Positions 45,317 through 56,473 of a DNA stretch of 64,000 nt are shown here, piece after piece (position 1 is the stretch's first letter; every line of letters begins with the position of its first letter). The notes beneath the pieces were generated by a model. That model saw only the letters and a list, made by a program, of their open reading frames with translations, did not search any database and was not told the origin of the DNA. This stretch comes from Hyphodiscus hymeniophilus (lineage: Eukaryota; Ascomycota; Leotiomycetes; Helotiales; Hyphodiscaceae), in NCBI GenBank assembly GCA_016508695.1, contig VNKQ01000013.1:682001-746000 (forward strand), written 5' to 3'. The translations under genes and the position numbers were made by a program.

Positions 45317-47158
45317 ATGGGCTTGACAGAAATCCGCAATATCTGTGAAGTGTCGCTCGATATTCCGGCCGAGAGACAACCGAAATTGCATAATCGGTGG
45401 CATCCCGATATTCCATCTGCGGGATCTATCAAGAATGGAGAAACTGTCAAGATTGAATGCGTGCGTCCTCAACCTCCCACATGCCGTCCTTCCAACTGAC
45501 GTCGTCTAGGTCGACTGGACTGGTGGTCAAATTGGTAAGCCCGGTTTCTTTTTTTGGATGATAAGATTAAGATTAAGTAATGCTTGCTAATGATGATAGG
45601 AAACAACGACAGTGCGGATGATATGAAGAATGTCGATCTCACTCGCATCCATTACCTGTCCGGACCGTTCGAGGTTGAGACTGCTGAGCCAGGCGATGTT
45701 CTTCTTGTGGAGATTATGGATGTTCAGCCTCATCAGCAACATCCGTGGGGCTTGTAAGTCGTTTCTCTCACCGTGCGGGTATCTGCTAACCTGAGATCAG
45801 TACTGGTTCGTTTTGGCGGAATTATCGAAGTGCTTGGAGGTTGATTAGTGACTAGGTGTTTTCGACAAAAACAACGGCGGTGGATTTTTGGATGAGATCT
45901 ACCCAACTGCGTGAGCCCTCTATGTCATCTGTGTCACTTTCCATGCAATGTGAGGCCTTGAGCTGATCAGGTGATCGCAGGGCCAAGGCCATCTGGGACT
46001 TCGAAGGAATCTACTGCACTTCTCGCCATATTCCACATGTCAAGTTTGCAGGCCTGATTCATCCGGGTATCTTGGGATGTGCTCCATCTGCGGAGGTTAG
46101 TAATAACTTCATTCTTTGGAGCTCAAAATCCTAATGATATCCTACAGGTTCTGGCAACATGGAACAAGCGTGAGGGAGAGCTCATTGCGGCAAATAAGTT
46201 GGATCGAATTGTGGCACAACCACCTGAACCCGAAAATGTACATGCAGGTAGTGCCGCTGAGGATATCAAGGAAAAGGTCGGCAAGGAAGGCGCCAGAACC
46301 ATCCCAGGTATCACCGCCTCCAAATACAGTCATGCAAGTCTAACAAAGACTCAGGTCGTCCCGAGCATGGAGGTAATTGTGACATCAAGAACCTCTCCCG
46401 CGGCAGCAAAGTATTCCTCCCAGTCCACGTCAAAGGTGCGAAGTTCTCAGTCGGCGATCTCCATTTCTCTCAAGGGGATGGGGAAATCTCTTTCTGTGGT
46501 GCTATTGAGATGTCTGGCGTTGTGACTATCAATTTCAAGGTTATGAAAAATGGTATGGCGGATCTGGGGATGAAATCTCCGATCTACCTTCCTGGCCCTG
46601 TTGAACCGCACTATGGACCTGGTCGATACCTTACATTTGAGGGATTCTCTGTTGACGAGCATGGGAAGCAGGTTTGTTTCACCTGATTCTATATGTGAAA
46701 TGAAGCACTGGGCCTTACTCTCCATAGCATTACATGGACGTAACAGTCGCCTACCGCCAGACCATCCTCCGTAAGTCCCTTTCCGTTCCCTCCCTCTCCT
46801 TGATCCACTAAGCAAAACACCAGGTTGTATCGAATACCTCAGGCGCTTCGGCTACTCCGATTATCAAGTCTACCTCCTTTTGTCATGTGCCCCAGTTCAG
46901 GGCCACGTCGCAGGAATTGTCGACATCCCCAACGCCTGTACCACTCTCGGTCTCCCAATGGACATCTTCGATTTCGACATCTCGCCAACTGGAAAGGCTA
47001 CGAAACTGGATATGGGAAACTGCGCTTACGAGTCAGGCGTCACGGAGGGGAAGGTGACCAGTGGAGGTGCAAACAGTGAGCATAGCTGGGGTGGAGGGCT
47101 GACGTTCAAGGAGAAGACTGTCGTAAATAATGTTAAGGAGAAGGTCTTGAGTTCTTGA
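45317..47158 (+). CDS. fmdS: Formamidase (acetamidase/formamidase family)
   Basis: Hydrolyses formamide to formate and ammonia; in Aspergillus it is a nitrogen-regulated enzyme (family knowledge). Ten exons are inferred: 45317-45460, 45510-45534, 45600-45753, 45801-45805, 45856-45910, 45981-46095, 46148-46307, 46355-46671, 46728-46770 and 46824-47158, giving 450 residues. Signature blocks are IECVDWTGGQIGNNDSADD, FEGIYCTSRHIPHVKFAGLI, HPGILGCAPSAEVL, RPEHGGNCDIKNL, FSQGDGEISFCGAIEMSG and the late SCAPVQGHVAGIVDIPNAC. Exon 4 is only five bases, yet it is required to read WGFTGVFDK in frame. The gene is convergent with the methyltransferase. Confidence 0.93.
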
Positions 47159-47651
47159 AGTCTTCGGTAAGGGAAGATAAGGTACGATGTGTCTTGAAGG
47201 CAGGTATGTTGAGATTTCCTGATGTGTAAACAATAGTTGTTGGCCAAGGTTGCGCAATTGAACTGTTTGGATCCACTCCACCTTTTTCCGAGTCAGTAGT
47301 CTGGACGGCGCAGGTCTGGTTCGACATGTGTGGTGAGGCGAAAGCCGACTCAGAGCATGAGGTGACTGATGGAGAGAAAATGGTAGGTTTATCAACGACT
47401 ACGAGGCTGCTCAGGTTTCAGTAGCTTCCTGTAGAACGGACATGTCTCTTTCTTTCGTTATTACAAAAGAATTCTGATCTAGTAATTCAAAATGTTGCGC
47501 TGCGCTGCATGTGTACTGTCATCTCTACTCTTTTACTTCCTTTGGCTTCTGACCCCATACGATATTGCTAAAAAAGAAAGTCATTGTTAGCTAGCTTGCC
47601 AATTTCACACCGGCCCTACTGAGAGCGCCCTCGAATAGACGGAGAAACGTA
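47159..47651. other. Convergent gap formamidase / methyltransferase
   Basis: A tail-to-tail gap of 493 bases. No coding frame or repeat is supported; it should hold the two 3' UTRs. Confidence 0.5.
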
Positions 47652-48932
47652 CTATGTGTACTGAGCATGTATACCCCTTTTCTTCAACTCTTTGAGTTCC
47701 TTCCGAACTTGCTCGATGAGGACTTCCACATCCTCCACTTTCCACCCCAGAACAGCGGTGAACAGCCGGAGCGAAATACCTTCCAATCCCTCTTCCAAAC
47801 AAACAAAGTTCCAAAGACCGATTTCTTTCTACTACAGGTTAGAAGTCTACCCAAAATGAAGATAAGATGCCTCACATATCTCTTGTCCTTAGGCCAAGTC
47901 CCCAGCGGCACCGCCGAAACTTCTTCATGGACGTTCTCATACCCCGCCGCCTCGACCCATCCTTTTAACTTTGGGCCTGGAGCATGCGTCCGCCCAATCG
48001 TATTAACCGCTCCTATTAGAAGGGTGTGATATTTTACTAGAGCGGTGTCTTCTGGGAGTGAGCCATCTGTGGCCTTAATGTTGAGGTCGAAGTCCTTGAA
48101 CTCGCACCAGCCGCCTGGCTTCGTGTGCTGGTAGGCCTGCTGAACTAGCCTCGGCCAGTCCATGATGGACGCCGCCAGAAAGCGAACATGCACGAAGTCG
48201 AAGGGCTCGTGATATGTCCATTCGGTCTCAACGTCATCCAGCTCGAAAGTGACGTTTGGGGGGATTCTTTCCTCATTAGCACTGTTTGTGGAATGTTAGA
48301 CGAATCATACAGGTTAGGCTGGGTAGGGCTGATGTCCACTCCATATATCTGAAATTTGTGAGAAGTCTGAAGAACCTGGTTTGGGGGTAAGTCATGATAC
48401 CTGTGCAGAAGGGTTTTCATCCCCTACGAATTAAGTTATTGCCTGAGCATCGTCAGAGTTCTTCAAGGACGTACCCATTGCAATGGTCCAGATTCCTGTC
48501 CCACACCCGACATCCAGAATTCTTTGCGGACCTTCTCCGATGGGAGCTAGGTGTAACTTGCCATTCAGCAACAGTGTTGCCAAGTGATGATGCATATCCA
48601 ATCGATCGTTCTCTGCATCGTCGTTCGGGGCAAAATAGGCTTCGGAAGTCATCAATGAGTCTTTCTTTCTCAGTTGGCATAGTCTACTTACATCCTGCAC
48701 GGAATGCGTGATAACGACGGCCATTCTCGTATGTGTGATTCTTAATACTTGAGCTGAGCGAGGTGGTAGAGCTCGCTCTAAAAAGCGTCAGAAAGAGGCG
48801 CAATTGGATTTGTTGAGAGAACACTCACATATCTTCGTCGAAACTCGAATCGTGGTCATCGTTCACGTCAATTTCGACCTGCCCTGCGGTCCCTTCTGCA
48901 GTTGGCGGCATAATACTAGATGGCTCAGCCAT
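47652..48932 (-). CDS. SAM-dependent methyltransferase, LaeA-like family
   Basis: Class I methyltransferase of the large fungal family that includes LaeA; the target is unknown. The acidic N-terminus (DVNDDHDSSFDEDI) leads to the family hallmark ENGRRYHAFRAGSYFAPNDD, then RLDMHHHLATLLLNGKLHLA. The SAM-binding motif ILDVGCGTGIWTIAMGDENP follows, with YGVDISPTQPNL and PPNVTFELDDVETEWTY. PGGWCEFKDFD comes late. Seven exons are inferred, with introns near 48800, 48665, 48450, 48385, 48285 and 47855. The protein ends KKRGIHAQYT. No secondary-metabolite cluster is nearby, so I do not claim a LaeA-type regulatory role. Confidence 0.85.
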
Positions 48933-49803
48933 CTGGAATAATGCTCAAGGCTGTGGGGTTTCTATCGTAGCAATGCAAACTCTCAATGATTATCGCTTTG
49001 ATTTGGAAATTCCCGACAAGGGGAAAACGATTGGTACAGTACTCGATACTCACCGTTTTGTCGTCTGTGTGGTGATAGCTCTTTGACAAATCTTCGAAGT
49101 CCAGCATATTTGTGTGATGCAATAAGCCTGAACTGTTTACAGTCCTTAGCCGGTGTTGGTGACCAGAGCGAGCTCTGGGGCTCGGAGCGGTTGTACGGTC
49201 GGTAGGGGGCGGATGCAAGGTCGAGAGGCCCCGAACTCTCTCTTCCGGGACCCATTGGCCTCGCTTGAGCGGCCGCTCCCCTGGACGGATATGGAAAAGC
49301 TTGTGGTTGGAGGAGACTGCATGAACACCGATGCACGACGTCCAAAAGCTTTTTTTCCCAACATCCAATATTGAAATATCGCAATGCTGGAAAAAGTAAA
49401 GGGAAGACGATTTCCAACACAATGACAGCTGACTTGATGGTCTCTCTTCTCCACTCTCGCCTACTCGTTACTGCAGTGCTTGTTTGGCTGGCCGGAACGG
49501 TCCTTCATGGCGGTTCCTCCATCCTCGAACATCAACTCCTAGACATTCTCTGCCAGCTGTGACGCATCTCTGTACCTGCAAATGCAATATCTTCAGTGGA
49601 TGGAATCAAATCAATCACCGAATTGAAAAGCTTCATCGACAATTAGGGGCCTTCGATGAGCCTATTCTCCAAACGAAGTACATCAGGTTGATCGTATAGA
49701 TGCCATCTCTGTGCCGTCTCCCAAAGCTGTGCTAAAGTAAAAAGATGTCTTTCAAATCAAGACAAGGATCGTACACCGGATGGTCGCTCGTACCAACAGA
49801 TTC
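48933..49803. other. Intergenic gap methyltransferase to kinesin
   Basis: Holds the methyltransferase promoter and the kinesin 3' flank. Overlapping open frames at 48925-49454 on the minus strand are chance products without domain resemblance. Confidence 0.45.
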
Positions 49804-51686
49804 CTATTCCATATAGTAGTACCTCGTTTTCGAATCATAAACCAAGGTAAGTTCATCATCCAACCGCCCTACATTGACCCCGACTTGCTCTGCAACGTAC
49901 AGCTCATGAGCGCCGCTATATTTACAGTCCTTCGCCATCCTAACAACTGCACAATGCCATGTACCATTTCCACCTTTCTCCTCGCCCATTGCCATCACAC
50001 AGGTAACGGTTTGGTCCATTTCTCCAGCCCTAATATTAAAGAACATACCCGGCTTGACGATTTTTTTCCGCACCTCGTTTGTCTTTGGTTGAAGTGCCTT
50101 AATTTGCTCAACAGAACCGCCTGGTCTGTTGAGTAGAGCACGAGAATCGATGTGCAAACTCCAAAGCCTGAGATAGAGAAGGTTTGCTTGCTTGTGCTCG
50201 ACACCCTTGGTGAGGAGGGCACGTCGAATGAACTCATCTTGGTCGAGTCGACACAGTTGTATGCCGGTGTCTCTGGGGGCCAGGAGTTTGGGGTTGATAT
50301 TCGGGTTCCCTGACTTCAAAATTTCTTCAGCTACTCGGGTCTTATCAAAGAACAAAGTTGGTGAAGAACTTACATTTTTCAAAATCCACTCATGGACATC
50401 TTTATTGGACCATGTAATCGGTATCTGCTCATGAAAGGGCATGGCCTCTGCTTTCGGAATTGGAACCTTCAGAGTCTCTGCGTATCGCAATGTATTCTTG
50501 CTGTGTGCTACATCCAAAACACTAGGTGTAATGCACGCAACCACAATAGTTTTGCAAGTCTGTGTGTTGTGGACATCAAATGCGCTTTTCAGCACTTGAG
50601 TGAGCTTGTTGGTTCGGTAGGGAACGTGGATAGGCTTTTGTTTCCCTTCTGATCTCGCAATACTCCACTGCGCCCGTTTGCTAATGCACTCTTTTAACAC
50701 GCTAAGGGATTTGTTGATCTCGCGAGTCTCCGTCATACGCTCTCTCGAATGCTGGGTTGTGTCCGCGCTCGCTTCACTACCAGCGAGGTCGACTAGCATT
50801 ATCCTGCCTTCATCTGCTGTTGCAGACTCCTTGTCGATTATCCGCATGCGACATATCGAATGAGAGCGGGATGACTCGTCGTTCTTCGTCGTGGATGCAG
50901 TTGTTCGCAGTGTTTTGGCGGTATCAATTAGCTCAAAAAACTCGTTGGATGTCTTAGGACTGTACTCCAAAACACCATTGAGTTGCATGGTGCCGAATGC
51001 ATCCTCCCGGACTGCGAGTGGATTTCTCTCGTTCAGAAGATCTATATGCGGAAATTTAGAAATTGATTTTCATACCGTAGTCTTCGGACTACTTACCCAG
51101 CACCTTGCTCCCAGAAACCTCGAATATACAGACTCGTACCTCCTTTGTCCCTGAAACTTGGGCCTCGATCATTTTTTCTACCAGCAAAATCTCAAGTCCA
51201 GTGACGGTGAACGTCTTCCCAGATCCTGTCTGTCCGTATGCAATCAGCATACCCGTTCCGCCTTGTAAACCCCATTCCACCAACTCGCTGACGCAGTTGC
51301 TGTAAATGTCCTCCGTGCTGTCATTTGGACCGTAGGCCTCATCTAGGGTGAAGGAGGAATTCTATGCACCAAGATCGAGTCAGCAGTCACGTGTATTACC
51401 GATTCAAAAGATATGATTGACGAACATTGACCTCAGGTTTACCATTGGTCCTCCTCCTGGGCTCGTAAAGATGCACAACACCCTTGGCATGCTCAAAAAC
51501 GCCCTGTATGTGCTCATTTTCCTTTTCCTGGTCAGTCATCGGTCGGATCCTCACACAGACCAACGTATCAGGTGTTCCCATTGCTGGATTATCGAATTCG
51601 GGTACTTCACGCTCGTGGGCATCGAGCTCGCTTTGTTCGATTAGCTTCAAGAAGCGAGTCCGGTATTCAGAGAAGAACGAGTTCAT
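49804..51686 (-). CDS. Kinesin motor protein with SAM-like domain (kinesin-13/KIF24-like)
   Basis: Microtubule motor ATPase. Exons are 51686-51432, 51361-51097, 51041-50374 and 50313-49804 (565 residues if the in-frame 60-base intron is removed, 585 if not). The motor starts early: TLVCVRIRPMTDQEKE. It has the P-loop GQTGSGKT, switch I NDESSRSHS, switch II VDLAGSEAS and ends near NTLRYAETLK. It has no long stalk. The tail contains a SAM-like helical domain (TWSNKDVHEWILKN, then DTGIQLCRLDQDEFIRRALL). An unrecognised conserved-looking C-terminal part follows (GMFFNIRAGEMDQTVTCVMA), ending in TRYYYME. The short N-terminus and neck resemble kinesin-13, but the subfamily is uncertain. Confidence 0.83.
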
Positions 51687-52550
51687 TTCCACAGATGGTT
51701 TATTCCCCAAAGATGACTGTGGTGATGCTTGCCAGTTAATCAATGAAAGAAAATGAAAGACCGGAAACGTGAAATACCGTATACGGCAATGATAACATTG
51801 GTTAAGATCAACAAGCAAAGTTGAGTGGGAGTTGTCGAATCAGCTTTCTGAAAAGTAGGCAACAGCTTTTGGTCACAGCAACGACCCCCTTCTGTAAGCG
51901 AAGGCTTGAAATAAACAGCCACCAGCGATCAACAAAGCATACTCGAATAGTATCGCCGAAGTTTATCCGGGAATGCGGCATCACGTGCTACTAATGGATG
52001 CTCTACTAGATTGCTGTCATAGGTAGATTGAACAAGGCTTGTCGATACAACTTGCACAACGCTGAGTGAACTTGTGAAGGAACACTTCAAGAGAGGCTTT
52101 TGGCTCTAAACCTGGGAAACAAAGTCAAAGCAAAATCGTGGGGGAGCCAGCATAGCAAACCACAGTCAAAGAGGAAGACGACTTGATCTAGTAACGTACC
52201 GGGCCAACGCCTTCGCCAAAGCTCTTCGATTAGATCACTCGCCTAATATACTACTGTGATAGTCCACGGCTGATTGTGCATCAAAACTGCTCAATATAAA
52301 CGTTTCCTCCAGTCCTAGCCAAATAAACGCCACGCTTTCAGGTCACGCTTCCAGCAAGTGTAGCGAAGCCTATGTATAGCAGGACATAGAGAATTCCAGA
52401 CAACTCTTTCTACGAGTTGTCTCTGCGCATGCTCAAATCGCCTTGAGGCTGAAAGCTTTTGCATTGACCCCAGCGTGTCGTCCAATAGCGAGTCACTCCT
52501 CCTGTCGCGCCCGCTCTCAAATGTATACTCAACAAGAAGCCAATATCCCC
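51687..52550. other. Intergenic gap kinesin to SPIN90-like gene
   Basis: Holds the kinesin promoter and the 3' flank of the SPIN90-like gene; both lie on the minus strand. No gene or repeat is supported. Confidence 0.45.
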
Positions 52551-54138
52551 TTATTCCTTCGCCGCGGCTTCCATATTCCCAGAGCTGGTCATAGATTTCA
52601 ACCTCGTTCTTCTCCGCGGCGGCGCTTGGGGTGGTAATTTCTTCTCCGGTCCCTTCCCACCATTCACCCTGACGATTGGTGGAACAGGAGGCGGCGGATG
52701 TCTCCTCCTGCCCGGCGAAACATACTTAAGCTCTTTCTCAGCGGTCACTTGCCCGTTGCCCTCGTTGTCTTCATGCAACGCATCATCGATCTCTTTCCTG
52801 CTCGGCGTCTGCACGCCGGGCTTCTCCATCACAGCCGCTACATCAACGACACTGATGGTGCTTGCGGTCTGGCTTGAGGAGAGCGAGATCCCCAGGAGTT
52901 TCCGTGCTACCTCCTTTTCGCTGATATCCTCATCCCGAAGCCAAGCCACTTTTGCTACACGCTCTACTAAACGGACTGTAGTTTCATCTGCAGGCTCCCA
53001 GTGAGCGTTTGCGGAGCCGCCAAGAATGTGGAGAACCTTCGTTATCTCATCACGCTTATAGTGGGGTGGCTGACTGAGTTGTGTATGTGCCAGCAGAGGG
53101 TATAGGACTCGTAGGTAGGTGTGTCGCAGTGATAGCAGTTCATCGGGGAGGTCGAGGAGGTTGCGAATTATTACGTCTAGAAGGACGCGGAGATCGTTGG
53201 TATAGAAGTATTCGTGGGTGGCTTCCGTTGTAAAGATGAGATAGAGCAATTTAAGTATGAGAAGCTGGAGGGATGTTTCTGTTTCTCGATTTAGAAGCAG
53301 GATAATGTTCTCCCCGAATGTCATATATGAAGACCCATAGAGGGAGAGTAACTTGATTACTCGGTTGGTGAGGGATGGTGGGGCTTCAGATGAGGCTGTG
53401 GATATCGTCGAAGCGACCATGTATTGCTCATTCAGAACCAGCTTTAAGTTGTCAGTCAACGCACAAGTGGCTAGGACATGGAACCAACTAAGACTCGTAT
53501 GACTGGATAATGATATGGATCATCAACATCGTCAGATAGCTCCTCGATTATCTCGAATAGATACGTGACGAATTCGTCCTCCACCTGTCCCAAATCCTCC
53601 GGACTCAACCGCTGCACCCTAGACATCTCGTACAAGAGCTCCAGCAGCAACCGATGTAATCTCGCATCGTCCTTCTTTCCCTGCTTGACCAATTCAAGTA
53701 ACCTCGGGAAGCAGCCCACTTTATTCATCTTCTCAAAAGTGGCTTCATGTTGGCGACCGTCAAACATGAGGAAGCTGGCCACCATATGCAGTGTCTGCGG
53801 CTGGTCCTCTTGGAGGAGGCAGTAGACCAGTTGTGTCCTCACATAGTCCTTGTTCGCCTCGAAGATGACGCTCTCCAATAGTTTATTAGAGCAACGCGCG
53901 AGGTCGTATTCGGAGTGCAGGTATTCGTCTTTAAAATTCGTGGTAAAATGTAGGTAAGATCGCAAGGCGTTATCCAAAGCTTGGTGGGATGCGCAGTGAA
54001 CAGACAAAATCTCCTCAAGTTCCTACAGCCAAAGACAGTCAGCAGCCAAGTCGGAGAAACTTTGTTGCGCAAGTGAGTACATACTGCCCAGAACTGGTCA
54101 ACATTGTCCAATGAGTAAGAAACCTCGAATTCATCCAT
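52551..54138 (-). CDS. SPIN90 / Ldb17 / Dip1 family actin regulator
   Basis: Family members bind the Arp2/3 complex and help start unbranched actin filaments at endocytic sites (Dip1 in fission yeast, Ldb17 in budding yeast). Three exons (54138-54085, 54022-53489, 53441-52551) give 492 residues. The start MDEFEVSYSLDNVDQFWAEL leads into an armadillo-like helical domain: LLESVIFEANKDYVRTQLVY, then LVLNEQYMVASTIST and LLLNRETETSLQLLILKLL. The C-terminus is proline-rich (RRRHPPPPVPPIVRVNG, then PEKKLPPQAPPRRRTRLKS), as in Ldb17, and could bind SH3 domains. Intron 2 has a plain GT donor (GTTGGT) and an AAG acceptor, but phase and family sequence agree. Confidence 0.83.
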
Positions 54139-54599
54139 CTTCTTTCACGAAGTGAAGGACGCCGATTGTCATCGCTATTGCATAAGCATTATCTGGGACG
54201 AGATTGGCCTTCTTTTTACCGAACAAGCATTGCAGATGGTTGGGAGATGTTTGAGGGACGGCAAAGCCTGTATACTGATGTCTCGTGGAATTGGAATCGT
54301 TGGATGTCTCTGGATGTCTAATGTGACCATCAATCAGCAGCAGCATCTCGGCTGCACTGCGGGGGCGGCACCATTTCCTGGCAAGGCTGATAAACGCCAC
54401 ATTATCTACGACAAGGCTTCGAGATAAGATTCATCCTACTACATGGCAGACATAAAGATGCCTTGACTTTCAGATTATTTCTTATTTCCACCAGAAAAGC
54501 TATTGCTGGGTTAAATTCAATGCGAAAGATATTTACAGGGGTCCTCAAACCCCAAAGTCACAGCCCAAACTCCTGTATCGACCCCGCATCATTATCTTC
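54139..54599. other. Intergenic gap SPIN90-like to DNAJC3-like
   Basis: A tandem minus-strand gap of 461 bases with the SPIN90-like promoter and the DNAJC3-like 3' flank. Open frames on both strands at 54131-54427 have no domain resemblance. Confidence 0.45.
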
Positions 54600-56208
54600 T
54601 TAACCAAATGGGAATCCTTGTCCACCGAATTTGAAATTGAATTGCTGTCCACCACCACTTTGCCCACCAAAGCCATGGAAAGCGTTACCTCCTCCCTGGA
54701 AAGGATTATGACGCTGCTGTTCGTGATCATTCGGGTCGTCTCCTTGGTCGTATCTTTGTTTTAGCTCAGGATCGCTGAGAACTTCATAAGCTTCATTAAC
54801 TTGCGCCATCTTCCTCTCTGCATCTTCCTTGCTTATTCCCAGTCGGTGTGCTTTATCTGGATGGTGAAGCTTGACCATCTTTCGATAGGCACCCTTGATC
54901 TGTAACTCATCGGCGTCTCGTGTAAGGCCAAGTACTTTGTAGTAGTCCTTTGTTTTACTGCGCTTCAACTCGATCTGGGCCTTCTGCAGTAGTTGAGGAA
55001 TTTGTTGCGCCCCAGGGTGTGCTTCCTTTGCTTTTTTAAGAGTCTCAATGGCAGCGTCAAAATTTTCGGCTTCCATGTGTGCATTTGCCTTAGAGAGGAG
55101 ACCATAAAGAGAGTGTTCGTCGAATGAGAGAGCTTCGTCGCAGAATGGGATGGCCTTTTTATAGCTTTTCATCTGCTCTGTGTCAGCTTAGAACAGTTGT
55201 AGAGGGCTTTGGAACGCTTGCCTCGTAATAAGCCTCACAGACCATTGCCACCGTTGCAGCGACTAGGTCATTGGGTGCGTTTTGGGGAATGGTACCAGCT
55301 TCTCGCAGCTCTTTCACATCATCCTTCGCCTCTTGAACCAGTCCGACGTCCTCGCCGGATGGTAGCAGCAGCTTGACACCACTAGCATACTGCTTCTTCT
55401 CAAATAATTTATTGACTTGCGCCAGTTGCTTGTCGAGCATCTTCTCTCTCCTGTACAGCTTTTTGCAGATTTTCGAATCGGGGTCTGAATGCAAGCACTT
55501 CCTCAACTGCTCCATGCCATGTTCAAAGTCCGCGAGGGCATAGAATGTGATAGCCGAAATCTGTACATGGGGTTCTGTCTGGCCGGCCTGCATCTGCAAA
55601 ACATGCTTCAGATCACTCATACCCTCCTGGACCTCTCCCTTCTCAAACCGACAATGCGCTCGAGTCTTGCGCAAAGATAACATCCTGTTCGCGACCACAA
55701 TCGCTACGCCAGACTGGACGACACATTCCTCCCAATTCCCACTCTTCTCGGCAGCAAAAGCTAATTTGGCAGCTCCCTCCGCCTCCTCCAATTCTGTGAG
55801 TTCCTCCACCGAGAGCCGGGCAGCATTATAATCTTTTCTCGCCCCTTCCCAGTCTCCAGCTTTAGCCTTTATCTTCGCACGCTGTTGCAACGCTCCCTCA
55901 AAGCCAGGTTTGATGTCGAGGACCTTGTCGAAGTCCTGCGTAGCTTGAACAGTTCGGCCGAGCGAGAGGTAAGTCGTAGCGCGTTTGAAGTACGTCAGAT
56001 AATTCCGCGGATCACGGGAGATAGCAACGTCGTAATATGTTAGGGCATCATTTGTTTCACCTTTGGCAAGATGGGCATTTGCAGACGCGAGGAGGGTCGA
56101 GATGGGGATATCGGCGGGTATGTCTGAAGAAGAAAGAGCAAGAACTAATGGATTTGATGAAAGAAGGGTCGCAGCGAACACTAAAACTGATAGATTGACA
56201 ATCATCAT
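54600..56208 (-). CDS. DNAJC3: ER-luminal TPR/J-domain co-chaperone (DNAJC3 / P58IPK type)
   Basis: Hsp70 (BiP) co-chaperone of the ER lumen. Two exons (56208-55222, 55172-54600) give 519 residues, against 504 in human DNAJC3. A signal peptide (VNLSVLVFAATLLSSNPLVLA) is followed by TPR repeats (LLASANAHLAKGETNDALTY, YLSLGRTVQATQDFDKVLDI, AYYEMKSYKKAIPFCDEAL). The J domain follows: DYYKVLGLTRDADELQIKGA, with the HPD motif in KLHHPDKAHR. The tail is Gly/Phe-rich (NAFHGFGGQSGGGQQFNF). No ER-retention tetrapeptide is seen; the end is GQGFPFG. The single intron uses a GC donor. The start at 56208 gives the signal peptide; the frame opens upstream to 56340. Confidence 0.9.
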
Positions 56209-56473
56209 GACCGATTTAGGGAACCAGTTCAAGAATCTGTTGTTGTCAAGGAATAAGAAGACAATGTGTGGACTCGGGAACAATGCATTGTTCTGAATGC
56301 CTGACAAGTGTCCAGATCTCTGTCGAGTAACCCCACGCATTTATTAGAGTCCGCGCTAACACCCCCATCAGCCTTGCATACGCTTGGCGAGTCTAAATCA
56401 GTAGGTAGGTAATGTAAACAGTCGAGTACCTGAGCGAAAAGCTCAGTAATCAATCATCCCTCAACGACTCACA
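56209..56473. promoter_or_regulatory. Shared promoter region DNAJC3-like / HAUS1-like
   Basis: A head-to-head gap of 265 bases. I looked for an unfolded-protein-response element and did not recognise one. TAGGTAGGTA at 56401 belongs to the dispersed AGGTA words. Confidence 0.5.

Noticed and set aside
47652..48932. Secondary-metabolite cluster around the LaeA-like methyltransferase and the LACTB2-like hydrolase
   Set aside because: No polyketide synthase, peptide synthetase, terpene cyclase or transporter is present in the window, and the two genes lie 35 kb apart.
48925..49454. Overlapping minus-strand frames of up to 165 codons upstream of the methyltransferase
   Set aside because: Three overlapping frames of similar length in one place, none with a domain or splice partners, suggest chance openness.
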